Below, piece after piece: positions 18,940-28,173 of a stretch of 64,000 bases of DNA. The DNA is from an uncultured Bacteroidia bacterium (lineage in GTDB: Bacteria > Bacteroidota > Bacteroidia > Bacteroidales > ML635J-15). Positions within the stretch are counted from its first letter, which is position 1. The number at the start of each line of letters is the position of its first letter. A program made the position numbers and the translations under genes. The stretch spans positions 248,001 through 312,000 of the forward strand of contig CADAXK010000002.1 of the NCBI GenBank assembly GCA_902791865.1, in the 5' to 3' direction. The notes beneath the pieces were generated by a model. It saw nothing but the letters and a program-made list of their open reading frames with translations, searched no databases and was not told the origin of the DNA.

Positions 18940-21159
18940 TTACAGCAGATGGAAACTTGCCGTAAGTCCAGCCATGACTATGCTGACCATGCTCATAAGT
19001 TTTATAAGTATGTTCAACGAAGGTCCTGATGTATCCTTAAACGGATCGCCAACGGTATCACCAACAACAGTAGCTTTATGGTTTTCGGAACCTTTACCGC
19101 CGAAATTTCCTTCTTCTACATATTTCTTGGCATTGTCCCATGCTCCGCCCGAATTTGCCATGAATACTGCAAGGACGAAACCGCACGACAATCCACCAAT
19201 CAGCAGACCAATAACACCCGGGACACCTAAAATCAATCCTGTAACTATTGGTACCAAAATAGCAAGTATAGATGGCAAAAGCATCTCTCTTTGTGCTCCT
19301 CGTGTAGAAATTGCCACGCAACGCTCGTAGTCGGGTTCGGCCTTACCTTCGAGAATGCCCTTTATTGTAGCAAACTGACGGCGTACCTCCTCCACCATCT
19401 TCTGAGCAGCACGACCAACAGCATTCATGGTCATACCGCAGAATACGAAAGCCATCATGGCACCGATGAACACACCTACAAGCACAACCGGATTCATAAG
19501 GTTAACATTGTAAGCATCCATAAAATCGACCAGAGTAGCCTTTGCAGCCTCTACACCATTTGGAAGGCTTTCGCCGACACGCACAAGTGCAATCTTGATT
19601 TCCTCAATGTAGGAAGCCAAAAGCGCAAGCGCTGTAAGTGCAGCCGAACCAATTGCAAAGCCCTTTCCTGTTGCTGCAGTTGTATTTCCTAGAGCGTCGA
19701 GAGCATCAGTTCGCTGGCGAACTTCGGGTTCAAGACCGCTCATTTCGGCATTACCACCTGCATTGTCGGCAATCGGTCCATAAGCATCGGTAGCGAGTGT
19801 GATTCCCAATGTAGAAAGCATGCCGACAGCAGCGATACCTATTCCATAAAGTCCCGTCTGCAGGTTTTCAGCAGTGAATTCAATATTGAAACCATTAGCA
19901 CAAAGGTAAGCCAACACAATAGCCACACCTACTGTTATAACAGGAATAGCCGTTGAAAGCATTCCAAGTCCCAATCCCGATATGATTACAGTAGCAGGAC
20001 CAGTCTTTGAACTTTCAGCAACCTTTTGCGTTGGCCTATAGCTTTGAGATGTATAGTATTCTGTTGATTTCCCAATTATTACGCCAGACAAAAGACCTAC
20101 AACAACTGACAAAGAAGTCTGCCACCACTGATTTGTATCGGTTCCAAACAACCATGCAAAAATGCCGAAAGAAGCGACAGCGATAAGCACCGATGCCACA
20201 TTTGTTCCGCGCGACAAGGCACCTAACAAATTCTTCATATTGGTATTTTCTTTGGTGCGAACAAGGAATATACCTATTAGTGATAGCAACACGCCTACTG
20301 CAGCTATTAGCATTGGAGCAAGCACGGCTTTCATCTGAATTTCTGATCCAGTAGAACTTTCGGCAGCAGCAGTTGCAAATGCAGAAGCGCCAAGAGCCAT
20401 TGTTGCCAATATCGAACCTGCATACGACTCGTAAAGGTCGGCACCCATGCCAGCCACATCGCCAACATTGTCGCCAACATTGTCGGCTATGGTTGCAGGG
20501 TTACGCGGATCGTCCTCTGGAATATTGAATTCGGTCTTGCCAACCAAGTCAGCACCAACATCGGCAGCCTTAGTGTAGATACCTCCGCCAACACGGGCAA
20601 ACAGTGCCTGAGTTGAAGCACCCATACCGAATGTAAGCATTGTAGTTGTTATTGTAACAAGGTCGGCATTTGCACCTACTAATTCAAGCAAACTAGTGTG
20701 TTTCAACACTATAAACCACACAGAAACATCAAGCAGAGCAAGACCTACCACAACCAGTCCCATTACGGCACCCGAACGGAATGCCACTTTAAGTCCGCCA
20801 TTCAACGATTTGCGTGCAGCATTTGCAGTACGAGCCGATGCATAAGTAGCAGTCTTCATACCGAAAAATCCAGCCAAAGCAGAGAAGAATCCTCCTGTTA
20901 AGAACGCAAACCATACGATTCCATTCTGCAAGTGGAAATACGCCATGACGGCAAAAACCACGGCTAGCACGACAAAAACAGTGGCGACAACCTTATATTG
21001 CTGTTTCAGATATGCCATAGCCCCATTGCGTACATGCTTGGCAATCTTCTTCATAAGGTCGGTACCCTCTTCCTCCTTCATCATCTGCTTGAAAAAAATG
21101 AATGCAAACAACAGAGCCAATATTGAAGCTCCCAATGTCAAATAAACAATCCATTCCAT
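18940..21159 (-). CDS. hppA: Membrane-bound ion-pumping pyrophosphatase
   Basis: About 739 residues with some 16 membrane segments. It hydrolyses pyrophosphate while pumping H+ and/or Na+ across the inner membrane. The substrate site is seen in DVGADLVGKTEFNIPEDDPRNPATIADNVGDNVGD (read as separate motifs DVGADL, EDDPRNP, DNVGDNVGD), and near the C-terminus DTVGDPFKDTSGPS. The motif GNTTAATGKG has Ala where K+-independent enzymes have Lys, which points to the K+-dependent class. The frame opens at a TTG (21171), but the ATG at 21159 starts the first membrane helix. Confidence 0.95.
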   Translation of the reverse strand: MEWIVYLTLGASILALLFAFIFFKQMMKEEEGTDLMKKIAKHVRNGAMAYLKQQYKVVATVFVVLAVVFAVMAYFHLQNGIVWFAFLTGGFFSALAGFFGMKTATYASARTANAARKSLNGGLKVAFRSGAVMGLVVVGLALLDVSVWFIVLKHTSLLELVGANADLVTITTTMLTFGMGASTQALFARVGGGIYTKAADVGADLVGKTEFNIPEDDPRNPATIADNVGDNVGDVAGMGADLYESYAGSILATMALGASAFATAAAESSTGSEIQMKAVLAPMLIAAVGVLLSLIGIFLVRTKENTNMKNLLGALSRGTNVASVLIAVASFGIFAWLFGTDTNQWWQTSLSVVVGLLSGVIIGKSTEYYTSQSYRPTQKVAESSKTGPATVIISGLGLGMLSTAIPVITVGVAIVLAYLCANGFNIEFTAENLQTGLYGIGIAAVGMLSTLGITLATDAYGPIADNAGGNAEMSGLEPEVRQRTDALDALGNTTAATGKGFAIGSAALTALALLASYIEEIKIALVRVGESLPNGVEAAKATLVDFMDAYNVNLMNPVVLVGVFIGAMMAFVFCGMTMNAVGRAAQKMVEEVRRQFATIKGILEGKAEPDYERCVAISTRGAQREMLLPSILAILVPIVTGLILGVPGVIGLLIGGLSCGFVLAVFMANSGGAWDNAKKYVEEGNFGGKGSENHKATVVGDTVGDPFKDTSGPSLNILIKLMSMVSIVMAGLTASFHLL

Positions 21160-21229
21160 AACCTTAAACAATTTACAATTAACAATTTATAATTGGCAAG
21201 TGTCGCTATGCGCCACATTGCAACGGACA

Positions 21230-21237
21230 CAAATTTA
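21230..21237 (-). promoter_or_regulatory. -7 promoter box (TAAATTTG) of hppA
   Basis: TAnnTTTG match on the minus strand, about 70 bases before the hppA start. Confidence 0.5.
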
Positions 21238-21308
21238 CACTCTTTTTCCGAACATGTACAATAATTTTCAATAATTTGACAAACTGCATGCTATTCGCAA
21301 ATTATCAT

Positions 21309-21316
21309 TAACTTTG
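21309..21316 (+). promoter_or_regulatory. -7 promoter box (TAACTTTG) of the rhodanese gene
   Basis: TAnnTTTG box ending five bases before the ATG at 21322, so the transcript would be nearly leaderless. Confidence 0.5.
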
Positions 21317-21321
21317 CACCG

Positions 21322-21729
21322 ATGAAACGCATGATAATCATATCAATTATAGTCATTGCCGTCGTTGCGGCGACAATATTAGCCATATTATACTTCAGCA
21401 ATATGAACAGCAATTTTACCACCATGAATGCCAACGACTTCGAGCAGGCAATCAAAGATGAAAATGTAATAGTCGTTGATGTGCGCACAGCAGATGAATA
21501 TAGCGGCGGACACATTCCCAATGCCATAAACATAGATGTGAAGCGTGCTGGTTTTCTCTACGAAGCAGATGAAAAGCTTTCGAAGGACAAGACCATCGCC
21601 GTATATTGCCAAGGTGGAATACGCAGTAGAAAAGCCGCTTCCCTCCTCTCCGATGACGGTTATACCGTGATAAACCTGGCAGGAGGGATCTCAGAGTGGA
21701 AAAGCGCAGGAAAGGAAACTGAGCAGTAG
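21322..21729 (+). CDS. Membrane-anchored rhodanese-like protein
   Basis: A 135-residue protein. Residues 4-25 are one hydrophobic anchor. The rest is a single rhodanese domain with VIVVDVRTADEYSGGHIPNAINID and the active-site loop VYCQGGIRSRKAA, whose Cys would carry the persulfide. It would face the periplasm. Such single-domain proteins handle sulfane sulfur, but the partner is unknown. The promoter box sits so close to the ATG that a second in-frame ATG at 21331 could be the real start. Confidence 0.82.
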   Translation: MKRMIIISIIVIAVVAATILAILYFSNMNSNFTTMNANDFEQAIKDENVIVVDVRTADEYSGGHIPNAINIDVKRAGFLYEADEKLSKDKTIAVYCQGGIRSRKAASLLSDDGYTVINLAGGISEWKSAGKETEQ

Positions 21730-21758
21730 CGAAACGCTTGCAGCACTAAACATTGGAT

Positions 21759-22487
21759 TTACTTCTTTCGTTTCATCCAGTCGTATCTGATATAGTATCC
21801 TATTGTAAATCTTCCTGCAATTTGCCAACGTGGATCTTTGATATGGAGTTTATCTCCCACAGCAACATCATCGTAAATTGGACTTACCGACAAGACTTCC
21901 CTGCTGTCGGTCGATATACAATAATACCTGGCTCCTACATTAAGGTCAATCGATAGGACATTCATATAATCGTGCTGATACCCAATGGTCATTATAATCG
22001 CCAGATTGTCGAGCCGAACATTTGCCATGTAGTACGGATTGTTAACGCCATAGTAAACAGATCGTCCATAATCGTATATTTGTGCATCGTAAAACCAGGA
22101 ATGGCTGTAATCGACAATTGCCTCGTAATACAACCCAAATGGAGCTATCCAATAGTAACCGTCAAGGTATTTGTTAGGTAAGGAAATAAGATACATTCGC
22201 CCTCCCACTGCTATTTCTGCACCATTGAACTTCAACTTGCTTGGATAACCGAACCAATCATTATCAAAGTATTGTCCTTTGAGGCTGCCATCATTAAAAT
22301 TATCGAACCTACGATATGCGACCTCTGCCGAAATACTAAACATTGAAGACAACGGCTTTTCTAGTCCGACATTGGGATTGAAAAAGAATTTGAACGGGCG
22401 CGTCTTTACCAAAGTATTGTCAAAGAACTGGGCGTTCGCGCCAATGGCGACAAAGAGAAAGAATAATATGGCAAATAAGTTCTTCAT
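21759..22487 (-). CDS. Predicted outer-membrane beta-barrel or exported envelope protein
   Basis: A 242-residue exported protein with a clear signal peptide (MKNLFAILFFLFVAIGANAQ). The rest is rich in alternating aromatic and polar residues (FSISAEVAYRRF, AEIAVGGRMYLIS, LYYEAIVDYSHSWFYD) typical of small barrel strands, and ends in a basic tail. No family is recognised. The open frame extends to 22688, but those codons lie in a dispersed repeat, so the ATG at 22487 with the signal peptide is the start. Confidence 0.6.
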   Translation of the reverse strand: MKNLFAILFFLFVAIGANAQFFDNTLVKTRPFKFFFNPNVGLEKPLSSMFSISAEVAYRRFDNFNDGSLKGQYFDNDWFGYPSKLKFNGAEIAVGGRMYLISLPNKYLDGYYWIAPFGLYYEAIVDYSHSWFYDAQIYDYGRSVYYGVNNPYYMANVRLDNLAIIMTIGYQHDYMNVLSIDLNVGARYYCISTDSREVLSVSPIYDDVAVGDKLHIKDPRWQIAGRFTIGYYIRYDWMKRKK

Positions 22488-22509
22488 ACTGTTTTCAACA
22501 CTCCTCACC

Positions 22510-22700
22510 GTCATTCCGTAAGACAAAGCGAACAGGCGCAGGCACGAGCCTTGTGAGCCTGTCTGTACGGAATCTCCTTCAAGAATCGTTTTCGCAGGAG
22601 ATTGTTCGCTTCGCTTCACGAGGCTGTAGCGTACCGCACAATCGAACATTACAACGCTCCCCGTTCCGTATCGCGTGTATGTTCTCATTTGCGGAATGAC
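22510..22700 (-). repeat. Dispersed ~190-bp element, copy 1 (minus orientation)
   Basis: Bounded by GTCATTCCGTAAG and its inverse GCGGAATGAC. It contains ACGCGATACGGAACG, ATGTTCGA and GGAGATTCCGTA. The same blocks occur in the same order at 36083-36265 and 62148-62324. Confidence 0.75.
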
Positions 22701-22793
22701 ATCTTGTATTCATTATCAATTATTCATTATTGTAACGGATACTGAAATAAATTCAACATAACCATTTATTGCAATTGTTCATTGTCCATTATC

Positions 22794-24050
22794 CTATGTT
22801 TTTTGTTTCTTTTTCTTTGCAGCAGGAAACAGCACATTATTGAGAATCAGCCTATAACCAGGCGAATTCGGATAAAGCGACAAGTCGGTTTTCTCGTCCC
22901 CAACATAATGCCTATAATCCTCGGGGTCGTGTCCGCCATAGAAAGTCCACATTCCCTGTCCGTATTCGCCGTGAATGTATCGGGCTTCGTTCAACGATTT
23001 GTTCTCACCCATTATCAGCACATTAGGCTTTACCAAATCGCGTTTGAAGGCTGTTGTCTGTCCCATAAAGCCGTGAATGAGAGCCGCATGGTTCTGGCAA
23101 AGCATTGTCGGAACAGGGTCCCACTTTGCCGAAAACTCGAACAGCGAGAAATAATCCTCGTTTGTACCTGCTCGTTTCGACTGAGTTACATCAATGTCGG
23201 AAAACTCGTACTCGTATGGATTTGTCTTTACCGTAAAGTTCTGAAAAGCAAGGCAGTTATCGTAGTCCAGCTTTTGCTGTGCGTTAGGGTCCATGCCATC
23301 GCCATCGAACATATATTCGCAAATATCAGTATTGGCAGCGGCAAGGGCAATGTCGAAAGTATCTGTAGCGGCGCACATCGCAAACATAAAGCCTCCATTG
23401 AAAACATACTGCTTAATTGCCAATACAACAGCAAGTTTCAGTTTTGAAACTTTACTAAAACCAAGATTTGCTGCTTCCTCTTCGCTCAACTTCTGCCTTT
23501 CCTGATACCACTGCATACGGGCATACGATGCATAGAACTTTCCATACTGACCAGTAAAGTCCTCGTGGTGAAGGTGAAGCCAGTCGTATTCAGCAAGTTT
23601 GCCCTCTATGATTTCGGTATCGTAAATCTTGTCGTAGGGAATCTCGGCGTAGGTTAATGCCAATGTCACGGCATCGTCCCATGGCTGCGAAATAGGTGGC
23701 GTATAAACTGCAATCTTTGGTGCTTTTTCCAACTTTACTGCATCCTGATTGACCGATGGAGCCGAAATGTCGTTGAAAATGGCATTCTTCTGCGCATCGG
23801 CAATAATCTCGTACGACACATTTCGCAAAATGCACTCGCGCTCGGCCTCAGACGAGAAGCCAATAATGAAACTTCCGCCACGATAGTTGAGTAGCCACCA
23901 CGCTTCAAGTCCCTGCTCCAGCGACCAATAGGTAAGTCCGTAGGCCTTCAGATGGTCGGTCTGCGAATCGTCCATCGGAATGAGCATATAGGCGCAATTC
24001 CCTGACAGAGAGAACACAAGCATCAACAATATTACAACCAACCTTTTCAT
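22794..24050 (-). CDS. Exported protein of the Bacteroidetes family often labelled asparagine synthetase B
   Basis: A 418-residue exported protein with signal peptide [20 protein letters not shown]. It has the N-terminal [22 protein letters not shown] and NYRGGSFII that I associate with a widespread Bacteroidetes family carried in databases as asparagine synthetase B. No PP-loop synthetase or Ntn-glutaminase motif is visible, so that label is probably wrong. Motifs such as [17 protein letters not shown] and [17 protein letters not shown] suggest a metal- or ligand-binding fold, possibly gatase-like. It overlaps pyrD by 4 bases and so is the last gene of the pyrK-pyrD operon. The lysine-rich C-terminus KKKKQK is unusual. 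Confidence 0.6.
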   Translation of the reverse strand: MKRLVVILLMLVFSLSGNCAYMLIPMDDSQTDHLKAYGLTYWSLEQGLEAWWLLNYRGGSFIIGFSSEAERECILRNVSYEIIADAQKNAIFNDISAPSVNQDAVKLEKAPKIAVYTPPISQPWDDAVTLALTYAEIPYDKIYDTEIIEGKLAEYDWLHLHHEDFTGQYGKFYASYARMQWYQERQKLSEEEAANLGFSKVSKLKLAVVLAIKQYVFNGGFMFAMCAATDTFDIALAAANTDICEYMFDGDGMDPNAQQKLDYDNCLAFQNFTVKTNPYEYEFSDIDVTQSKRAGTNEDYFSLFEFSAKWDPVPTMLCQNHAALIHGFMGQTTAFKRDLVKPNVLIMGENKSLNEARYIHGEYGQGMWTFYGGHDPEDYRHYVGDEKTDLSLYPNSPGYRLILNNVLFPAAKKKKQKT

Positions 24051-24958
24051 TGCTTCATTCCGCCAATAAGTTCAGAAATATCCTTTACGCCATATTTTTC
24101 GCAGTAATATTCGATTCCATCCAGTACGCGCATTGTTGCATCGGGATACAGGAAATTGGCTGTTCCGACCTGAATGCACGAAGCACCGGCAAGCAAGAAT
24201 TCTATTGCATCGTCGGCAGTAACAATTCCGCCAAGTCCGCAAACAGGAATCTTCACATTCTGAGCAACTTGCCATACCATTCGCACGGCTATAGGCTTTA
24301 TTGCTGGGCCTGACATTCCGCCGGTTATAGTCGAAAGTTTCGGACGGCGAGTCCTTACATCGATTGCCATTCCCAAGAAGGTGTTGACCAGCGAAACCGA
24401 ATCGGCACCGGCATCTTCAACAGCCTTAGCTATTGATACTATGTTGGTTACATTAGGCGACAACTTAACCATCAGATGCTTCCCATACGCCTTGCGAACA
24501 GCAGAAACCACCTCGCCAGCCGACTTCGGGTCGGTACCGAAAGCCATTCCGCCTTCCTTCACATTGGGACACGAAATGTTAAGCTCGATGGCTGGAATAT
24601 TAGGCAGTTCCCCTACCCGACGCGCAGTCTCTACATAATCTTCAACGCACGAACCGCTTACATTTACAATGACATTGGTTTTCAAGTCCTTCAACTGCGG
24701 ATAAGTCTCCTTGCAGAAGTAATCCACGCCCTTGTTCTGAAGCCCTACAGCATTCAACATTCCTGATGCGGTTTCGGCCATACGCGGATAAGGATTTCCC
24801 TCGCGATGATGCAAGGTCGTTCCCTTTACCACAAAACCACCAAGTCGTTCAAGGTCAACGAAATCGGCATATTCCAATCCAAAGCCGAAAGTTCCCGATG
24901 CTGTCATCACGGGATTCTTCAGCTTCAATCCGTTAAAATCTACATTCAAGTTTACCAT
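24047..24958 (-). CDS. pyrD: Dihydroorotate dehydrogenase B, catalytic subunit
   Basis: A 303-residue FMN enzyme that oxidises dihydroorotate to orotate in pyrimidine synthesis, using NAD+ through the PyrK subunit. Class 1B features are [21 protein letters not shown] at the start, [10 protein letters not shown], and [13 protein letters not shown] with the catalytic Cys loop. IPVCGLGGI and [13 protein letters not shown] are the phosphate-binding loops. It overlaps pyrK by 7 bases upstream and the exported protein gene by 4 bases downstream, indicating translational coupling. Confidence 0.95.
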   Translation of the reverse strand: MVNLNVDFNGLKLKNPVMTASGTFGFGLEYADFVDLERLGGFVVKGTTLHHREGNPYPRMAETASGMLNAVGLQNKGVDYFCKETYPQLKDLKTNVIVNVSGSCVEDYVETARRVGELPNIPAIELNISCPNVKEGGMAFGTDPKSAGEVVSAVRKAYGKHLMVKLSPNVTNIVSIAKAVEDAGADSVSLVNTFLGMAIDVRTRRPKLSTITGGMSGPAIKPIAVRMVWQVAQNVKIPVCGLGGIVTADDAIEFLLAGASCIQVGTANFLYPDATMRVLDGIEYYCEKYGVKDISELIGGMKQ

Positions 24959-25725
24959 AGCAATTGTTTTACATTAAACACTGGTCCTTCGGTGCATACG
25001 CACTTGTGACCTTCCTTGGTATTCTGTACGCAACACAGGCAAGCACCGATTCCGCAAGCCATCTTGTTTTCGAGCGAAACCTCGCATTCGACATTGTGTT
25101 CCAGCGCCCATTTTGCAAGCGCACGCATCATTGGTTCCGGTCCGCAGGCAAGAATTTCGGTATATGGAAAATTCTCCGCCTTGAAAATCGAATGGTCCAT
25201 TACGGTTCCCTTCTCGCCGAAGCTGCCGTCGTCGGTGGCATAGAACACATTGCCGTACTGCTCGTAAACCTCCTTGCGCAGTATGTTTGACTTGCTGCGG
25301 TAACCGAGCAGAATGTCGGGACGGAAGCCAAACCTCTGCATGTATCTTGCCGTGAACAGCAACGGAGCCACGCCAACACCACCACCAACGAGCAGCACCC
25401 TGCCCGACAGCGGCAACGCAAAAGTATTGCCGAGCGGGAAAACAACGCTTATCATATCGCCCAGCTTTGTGTTGGCAAGTTTGCCAGTACCTTCGCCGGC
25501 GACCTTCACCAACAGTTTGATGGTCTGCTTGTCGTAATCGACATCGTGGATGCTTATTGGACGGCGGAGGAAAGTTCCTACCGAGTTGTCAATCTTGACT
25601 TCGGCAAACTGTGCCGGCATTATCACCGGCAGTGCGTCCTCGCTCTGCAAGGTGAGCATAAAGAACGAGCCTCCGATTTTTTCGTTTCCGACAACGCGCA
25701 AATCTCTGATTACCTTGTTGCTCAT
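24952..25725 (-). CDS. pyrK: Dihydroorotate dehydrogenase B, electron-transfer subunit
   Basis: A 257-residue iron-sulfur flavoprotein that passes electrons from PyrD to NAD+. The FAD site is [11 protein letters not shown], the NAD-binding region is [19 protein letters not shown], and the [2Fe-2S] ligands are four Cys in [27 protein letters not shown] (read as C-x4-C-x2-C, then a distal Cys). It is the first gene of the pyrK-pyrD-exported protein operon. Confidence 0.94.
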   Translation of the reverse strand: MSNKVIRDLRVVGNEKIGGSFFMLTLQSEDALPVIMPAQFAEVKIDNSVGTFLRRPISIHDVDYDKQTIKLLVKVAGEGTGKLANTKLGDMISVVFPLGNTFALPLSGRVLLVGGGVGVAPLLFTARYMQRFGFRPDILLGYRSKSNILRKEVYEQYGNVFYATDDGSFGEKGTVMDHSIFKAENFPYTEILACGPEPMMRALAKWALEHNVECEVSLENKMACGIGACLCCVQNTKEGHKCVCTEGPVFNVKQLLW

Positions 25726-25814
25726 ATATTATTCTCCTTTGTTTTCTATATTGTGCTTAATTTTCTACATTCATGCATTCTTTCATCGTCGAAATTACAA
25801 CCATTTCATTCCAA

Positions 25815-26435
25815 TTATTTAAGATTTCTGGCAAAAAAATCCTTTAAGGGCTGCAATGCTTCTGCATCTAGGTTCCAATATTCCTTTTTATTAAACAACC
25901 AATCTCCAGCACCTAATTTCGTCCTTAATCTACTACTTAATTTTTGAGCATTCATATATGTATGTAACTTGCCTTTCAAATTTGGTGTGTTATATAATGG
26001 TTGTCCTTGTTCATCCTTTACTCCGGAAACACACTTTTCGTAATCTTCAAAACAATCGAAGAAAACAGAATGCAAATCACGCCGTGCTGCAGATTCCATT
26101 AAAACCTCCACCTCTCCATCGTCTTGATTGTTCGGATATATGAAGTATGGAAACAAAATATTATTTGCAGTTAAACCATTATCAATGTCTGCTTTACGCT
26201 TTTTATAGCCATAACCTTTTGCAACTGTATCTGCATCTACCAATACAACGACTTGATTTCCTTCTATTTGTGCTTGATGCATTTGATTGACATTGGACTC
26301 GTTAAAAAGATTACCAACACCACCAATACATATAAACTCCGTCTCCTTATCAGGGAAGTATATGTCTAAAATTGCTTTCAGAAAATTGCACTCAGGAGTT
26401 GCTTTGTTCTGTGCTTCAATGAAAATCTTATTCAT
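25815..26435 (-). CDS. TOPRIM-like (DUF3226-type) protein paired with an AAA ATPase
   Basis: A 206-residue protein. IFIEAQNKATPECNFLKAIL supplies a conserved acidic residue near the N-terminus, and VVVLVDADTVAKGYGYKKR supplies a D-x-D. Together they resemble a TOPRIM nuclease core of the DUF3226/DUF4435 kind. The C-terminus (KLGAGDWLFNKKEYWNLD) resembles the end of DUF3226 proteins. Its start lies one base after the stop of the AAA ATPase gene, so the two form a unit. The arrangement resembles PARIS (AriA/AriB) and split OLD-type anti-phage systems. Assignment as defence is inference. Confidence 0.6.
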   Translation of the reverse strand: MNKIFIEAQNKATPECNFLKAILDIYFPDKETEFICIGGVGNLFNESNVNQMHQAQIEGNQVVVLVDADTVAKGYGYKKRKADIDNGLTANNILFPYFIYPNNQDDGEVEVLMESAARRDLHSVFFDCFEDYEKCVSGVKDEQGQPLYNTPNLKGKLHTYMNAQKLSSRLRTKLGAGDWLFNKKEYWNLDAEALQPLKDFFARNLK

Positions 26436-26436
26436 A

Positions 26437-27471
26437 TTACCTCACTTCTATTTCTTGATTGATAGAATAATCCAAACTCTCTAAGGAATAGTGATATGAC
26501 TTCAATTCATCTTCGGATGTTTTCAACAATTTGAAAGCAGCAACAATATCATTATACTTATCAAGAGCCGCATCTCTCAATCCTTTAATAGAGTCTGTAT
26601 CATGAGTTGTGATAAAGAGCTGAGTGTTGTTCCTTATAGATGCATTTATAAGAACTTTCCATAAATTGCACATCACCGAATGATGAAAACCATTACTAAT
26701 TTCATCAACAAGCAGTGCGCCATCCTTGCAATCGTAGATAGCTGTTAAAAGAGAAACTATCTTTCTTGCGCCGTCCCCCATCATATTTACAGGAATACGT
26801 TTCGAAAGGCCTATATCAACAAGCATTTCCTTATCCGTAAAAATAAAGTCTTTTACCCGAGGCTCTATTATTTTAAGCCCTTCAACAATAAAATGCTCAT
26901 CTTTGTTCTGAAGGATATTCTTTAATCCCTGTATCGATGCACTGAAATCATACTTAGGACTTAGGTATATGCATCGCAATGATTCCACGTATTGACTTGA
27001 AACATTACGGGTTGCATCTGTTGAATTGTCCGAACCGAAACGCAATTGCGATTCAAAAGGTTTTCCATTTATTTCAAAATCAAAATTCAACCCGTACTCC
27101 CCTTCTTCTACATTTGAAAGAATATTCGCATCGTCAGCGTTAATGGAAACATTGTTTCGTTTTTGTTCAAAAAGGTTGATTTTCAAATCGCGTGTCTCAT
27201 CATTATCCAATCGGATATGAATCGGATATGTCGAGTCTAAATTATAGAAATCCAATTTAAGGTCATTCAGACGCGTTTTGTTATAACCACGCATAAGATT
27301 TACATGGATTGGAAGCAACGGATTGGATACCCCGCTAGCTAAAAACAAACATTCCAGCAATGAAGACTTGCCACAATTATTCTTTCCGAAGAAAAGGTTA
27401 ATCTGCCTAAAACCATCTATTGAAGCACTCGCGATGCCTCTGAATCGTTCTATTTCGATTTTGCTAAACAT
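26437..27471 (-). CDS. ABC-type AAA (AAA_15/AAA_21) ATPase, AriA/OLD-like
   Basis: A 344-residue SMC/Rad50-like ATPase without a long coiled coil. It starts MFSKIEIERFRGI and has Walker A FFGKNNCGKSSLLE, a signature-like region MMGDGARKIVSLLTAI, Walker B DGALLVDEISNGFHHS and the H-loop FITTHDTDSI. Such ATPases linked to a TOPRIM partner act as phage sensors or gating subunits in PARIS, OLD and Gabija systems. The partner gene begins one base past its stop. A promoter box lies about 30 bases upstream. It marks the left edge of the accessory island. Confidence 0.75.
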   Translation of the reverse strand: MFSKIEIERFRGIASASIDGFRQINLFFGKNNCGKSSLLECLFLASGVSNPLLPIHVNLMRGYNKTRLNDLKLDFYNLDSTYPIHIRLDNDETRDLKINLFEQKRNNVSINADDANILSNVEEGEYGLNFDFEINGKPFESQLRFGSDNSTDATRNVSSQYVESLRCIYLSPKYDFSASIQGLKNILQNKDEHFIVEGLKIIEPRVKDFIFTDKEMLVDIGLSKRIPVNMMGDGARKIVSLLTAIYDCKDGALLVDEISNGFHHSVMCNLWKVLINASIRNNTQLFITTHDTDSIKGLRDAALDKYNDIVAAFKLLKTSEDELKSYHYSLESLDYSINQEIEVR

Positions 27472-27499
27472 TGTTCCTGCAGTTACATGATTTGAGTTG

Positions 27500-27507
27500 C
27501 AAACTTA
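27500..27507 (-). promoter_or_regulatory. -7 promoter box (TAAGTTTG) of the ATPase/TOPRIM pair
   Basis: TAnnTTTG match on the minus strand, 28 bases ahead of the ATG at 27471. Confidence 0.5.
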
Positions 27508-27818
27508 CATAAAATTTGTCGATTTTATACCTGTAGGCAAAGAAAAATTCATTACTGATAATCAGTTTGTTATAATTCTCCTTATAGAAAATTCAGGAAA
27601 ATTATGTAGTGATAGTTTTTTCCATTTCGTACGACATACATTTCTTAATGACATTTTATTCCAAATCAAAACATCTGCGATTATTCCATCCACACTGTTT
27701 TTGGTAATTCCCAAACGAGTGAAAATACTACCCCCAATGATACTACAAAAAAAAATGTTTGTAAAAATACACTTACCAATGTAACCAAATTTGGTTATTA
27801 CAATATTGAGAAATAACA
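27508..27818. other. AT-rich intergenic region without a supported gene
   Basis: Overlapping frames on both strands are open here, but neither product has a recognisable domain or a good start. The only clear signal is a 12-bp perfect palindrome ACCAAATTTGGT at 27784-27795, which could be an operator. Confidence 0.5.
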
Positions 27819-27939
27819 TTTGATGGAGCAGATTCCAAAGGTGGAGGGAATGGTGGGAAGAATTAGAAATGATGATGTTCAAGTGGGTAAGTGCGCAACC
27901 TTTAGCTTACTGCCATAGCAGTAAATCCGCCACGACAAG
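27819..27939 (+). repeat. Left copy of an imperfect ~121-bp direct repeat bracketing an AAA_14/DUF4143 gene
   Basis: Begins TTTGATGGAGCAGATTCCAA and ends CACGACAAG. The right copy (29531-29651) begins identically and keeps blocks GGAGGGAATG, AAATGATGAT, TTTAGC, CTGCC and CACGACA in order. Both are in the same orientation as the enclosed gene. Confidence 0.8.
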
Positions 27940-28000
27940 TTTAGATGCAATGTTTTGCGCCTGTACGAAAATGCATCATATATCTACATAGAAAATATTT

Positions 28001-28117
28001 ATGGAAAAAGTGACAAAATAGAGATGTATAATTATGGAAAAAGTGACAAAACAAATCTCTGTATTTATGGAAAAAGTGACAAAATGAGTATATAAAACCA
28101 TAGAAAAAGTGACAATA
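28001..28117 (+). repeat. 33-bp-period array upstream of the AAA_14/DUF4143 gene
   Basis: Four units starting at 28001, 28034, 28067 and 28100, spaced exactly 33 bp. Three read ATGGAAAAAGTGACAAAA and the fourth ATAGAAAAAGTGACAATA; the 15-bp gaps are unrelated. The array ends at the promoter, and the -33 TTTG (28121-28124) follows the last unit. The spacing of about three helical turns would put bound protein on one face. Confidence 0.9.
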
Positions 28118-28142
28118 ATTTTTGTAATACAAAATAAATCAG

Positions 28143-28150
28143 TACTTTTG
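28143..28150 (+). promoter_or_regulatory. Promoter (-33 TTTG and -7 TACTTTTG) of the AAA_14/DUF4143 gene
   Basis: -7 box TACTTTTG with TTTG at 28121-28124, 18 bases upstream. The start codon is 24 bases downstream. The 33-bp array lies directly upstream. Confidence 0.7.
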
Positions 28151-28173
28151 CATCGCAATAAAAATAAAGAAAT

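Noticed and set aside
22488..22688. N-terminal 67-codon extension of the barrel protein at 21759-22487
   Set aside because: These codons lie inside a dispersed repeat element, and a good signal peptide begins at the internal ATG.
22794..24050. Annotation as a functional asparagine synthetase
   Set aside because: A signal peptide is present and neither the N-terminal Cys glutaminase nor the PP-loop ATP site is visible.
27497..27882. Overlapping ORFs of 95 and 106 codons on opposite strands
   Set aside because: No recognisable domain, no promoter-start pairing, and one runs into the 121-bp repeat.
28001..28117. 33-bp-period repeat as a CRISPR array or coding tandem repeat
   Set aside because: 18-bp unit with 15-bp gaps is too short for CRISPR, no cas genes are nearby, and no ORF on either strand uses it with a convincing start.
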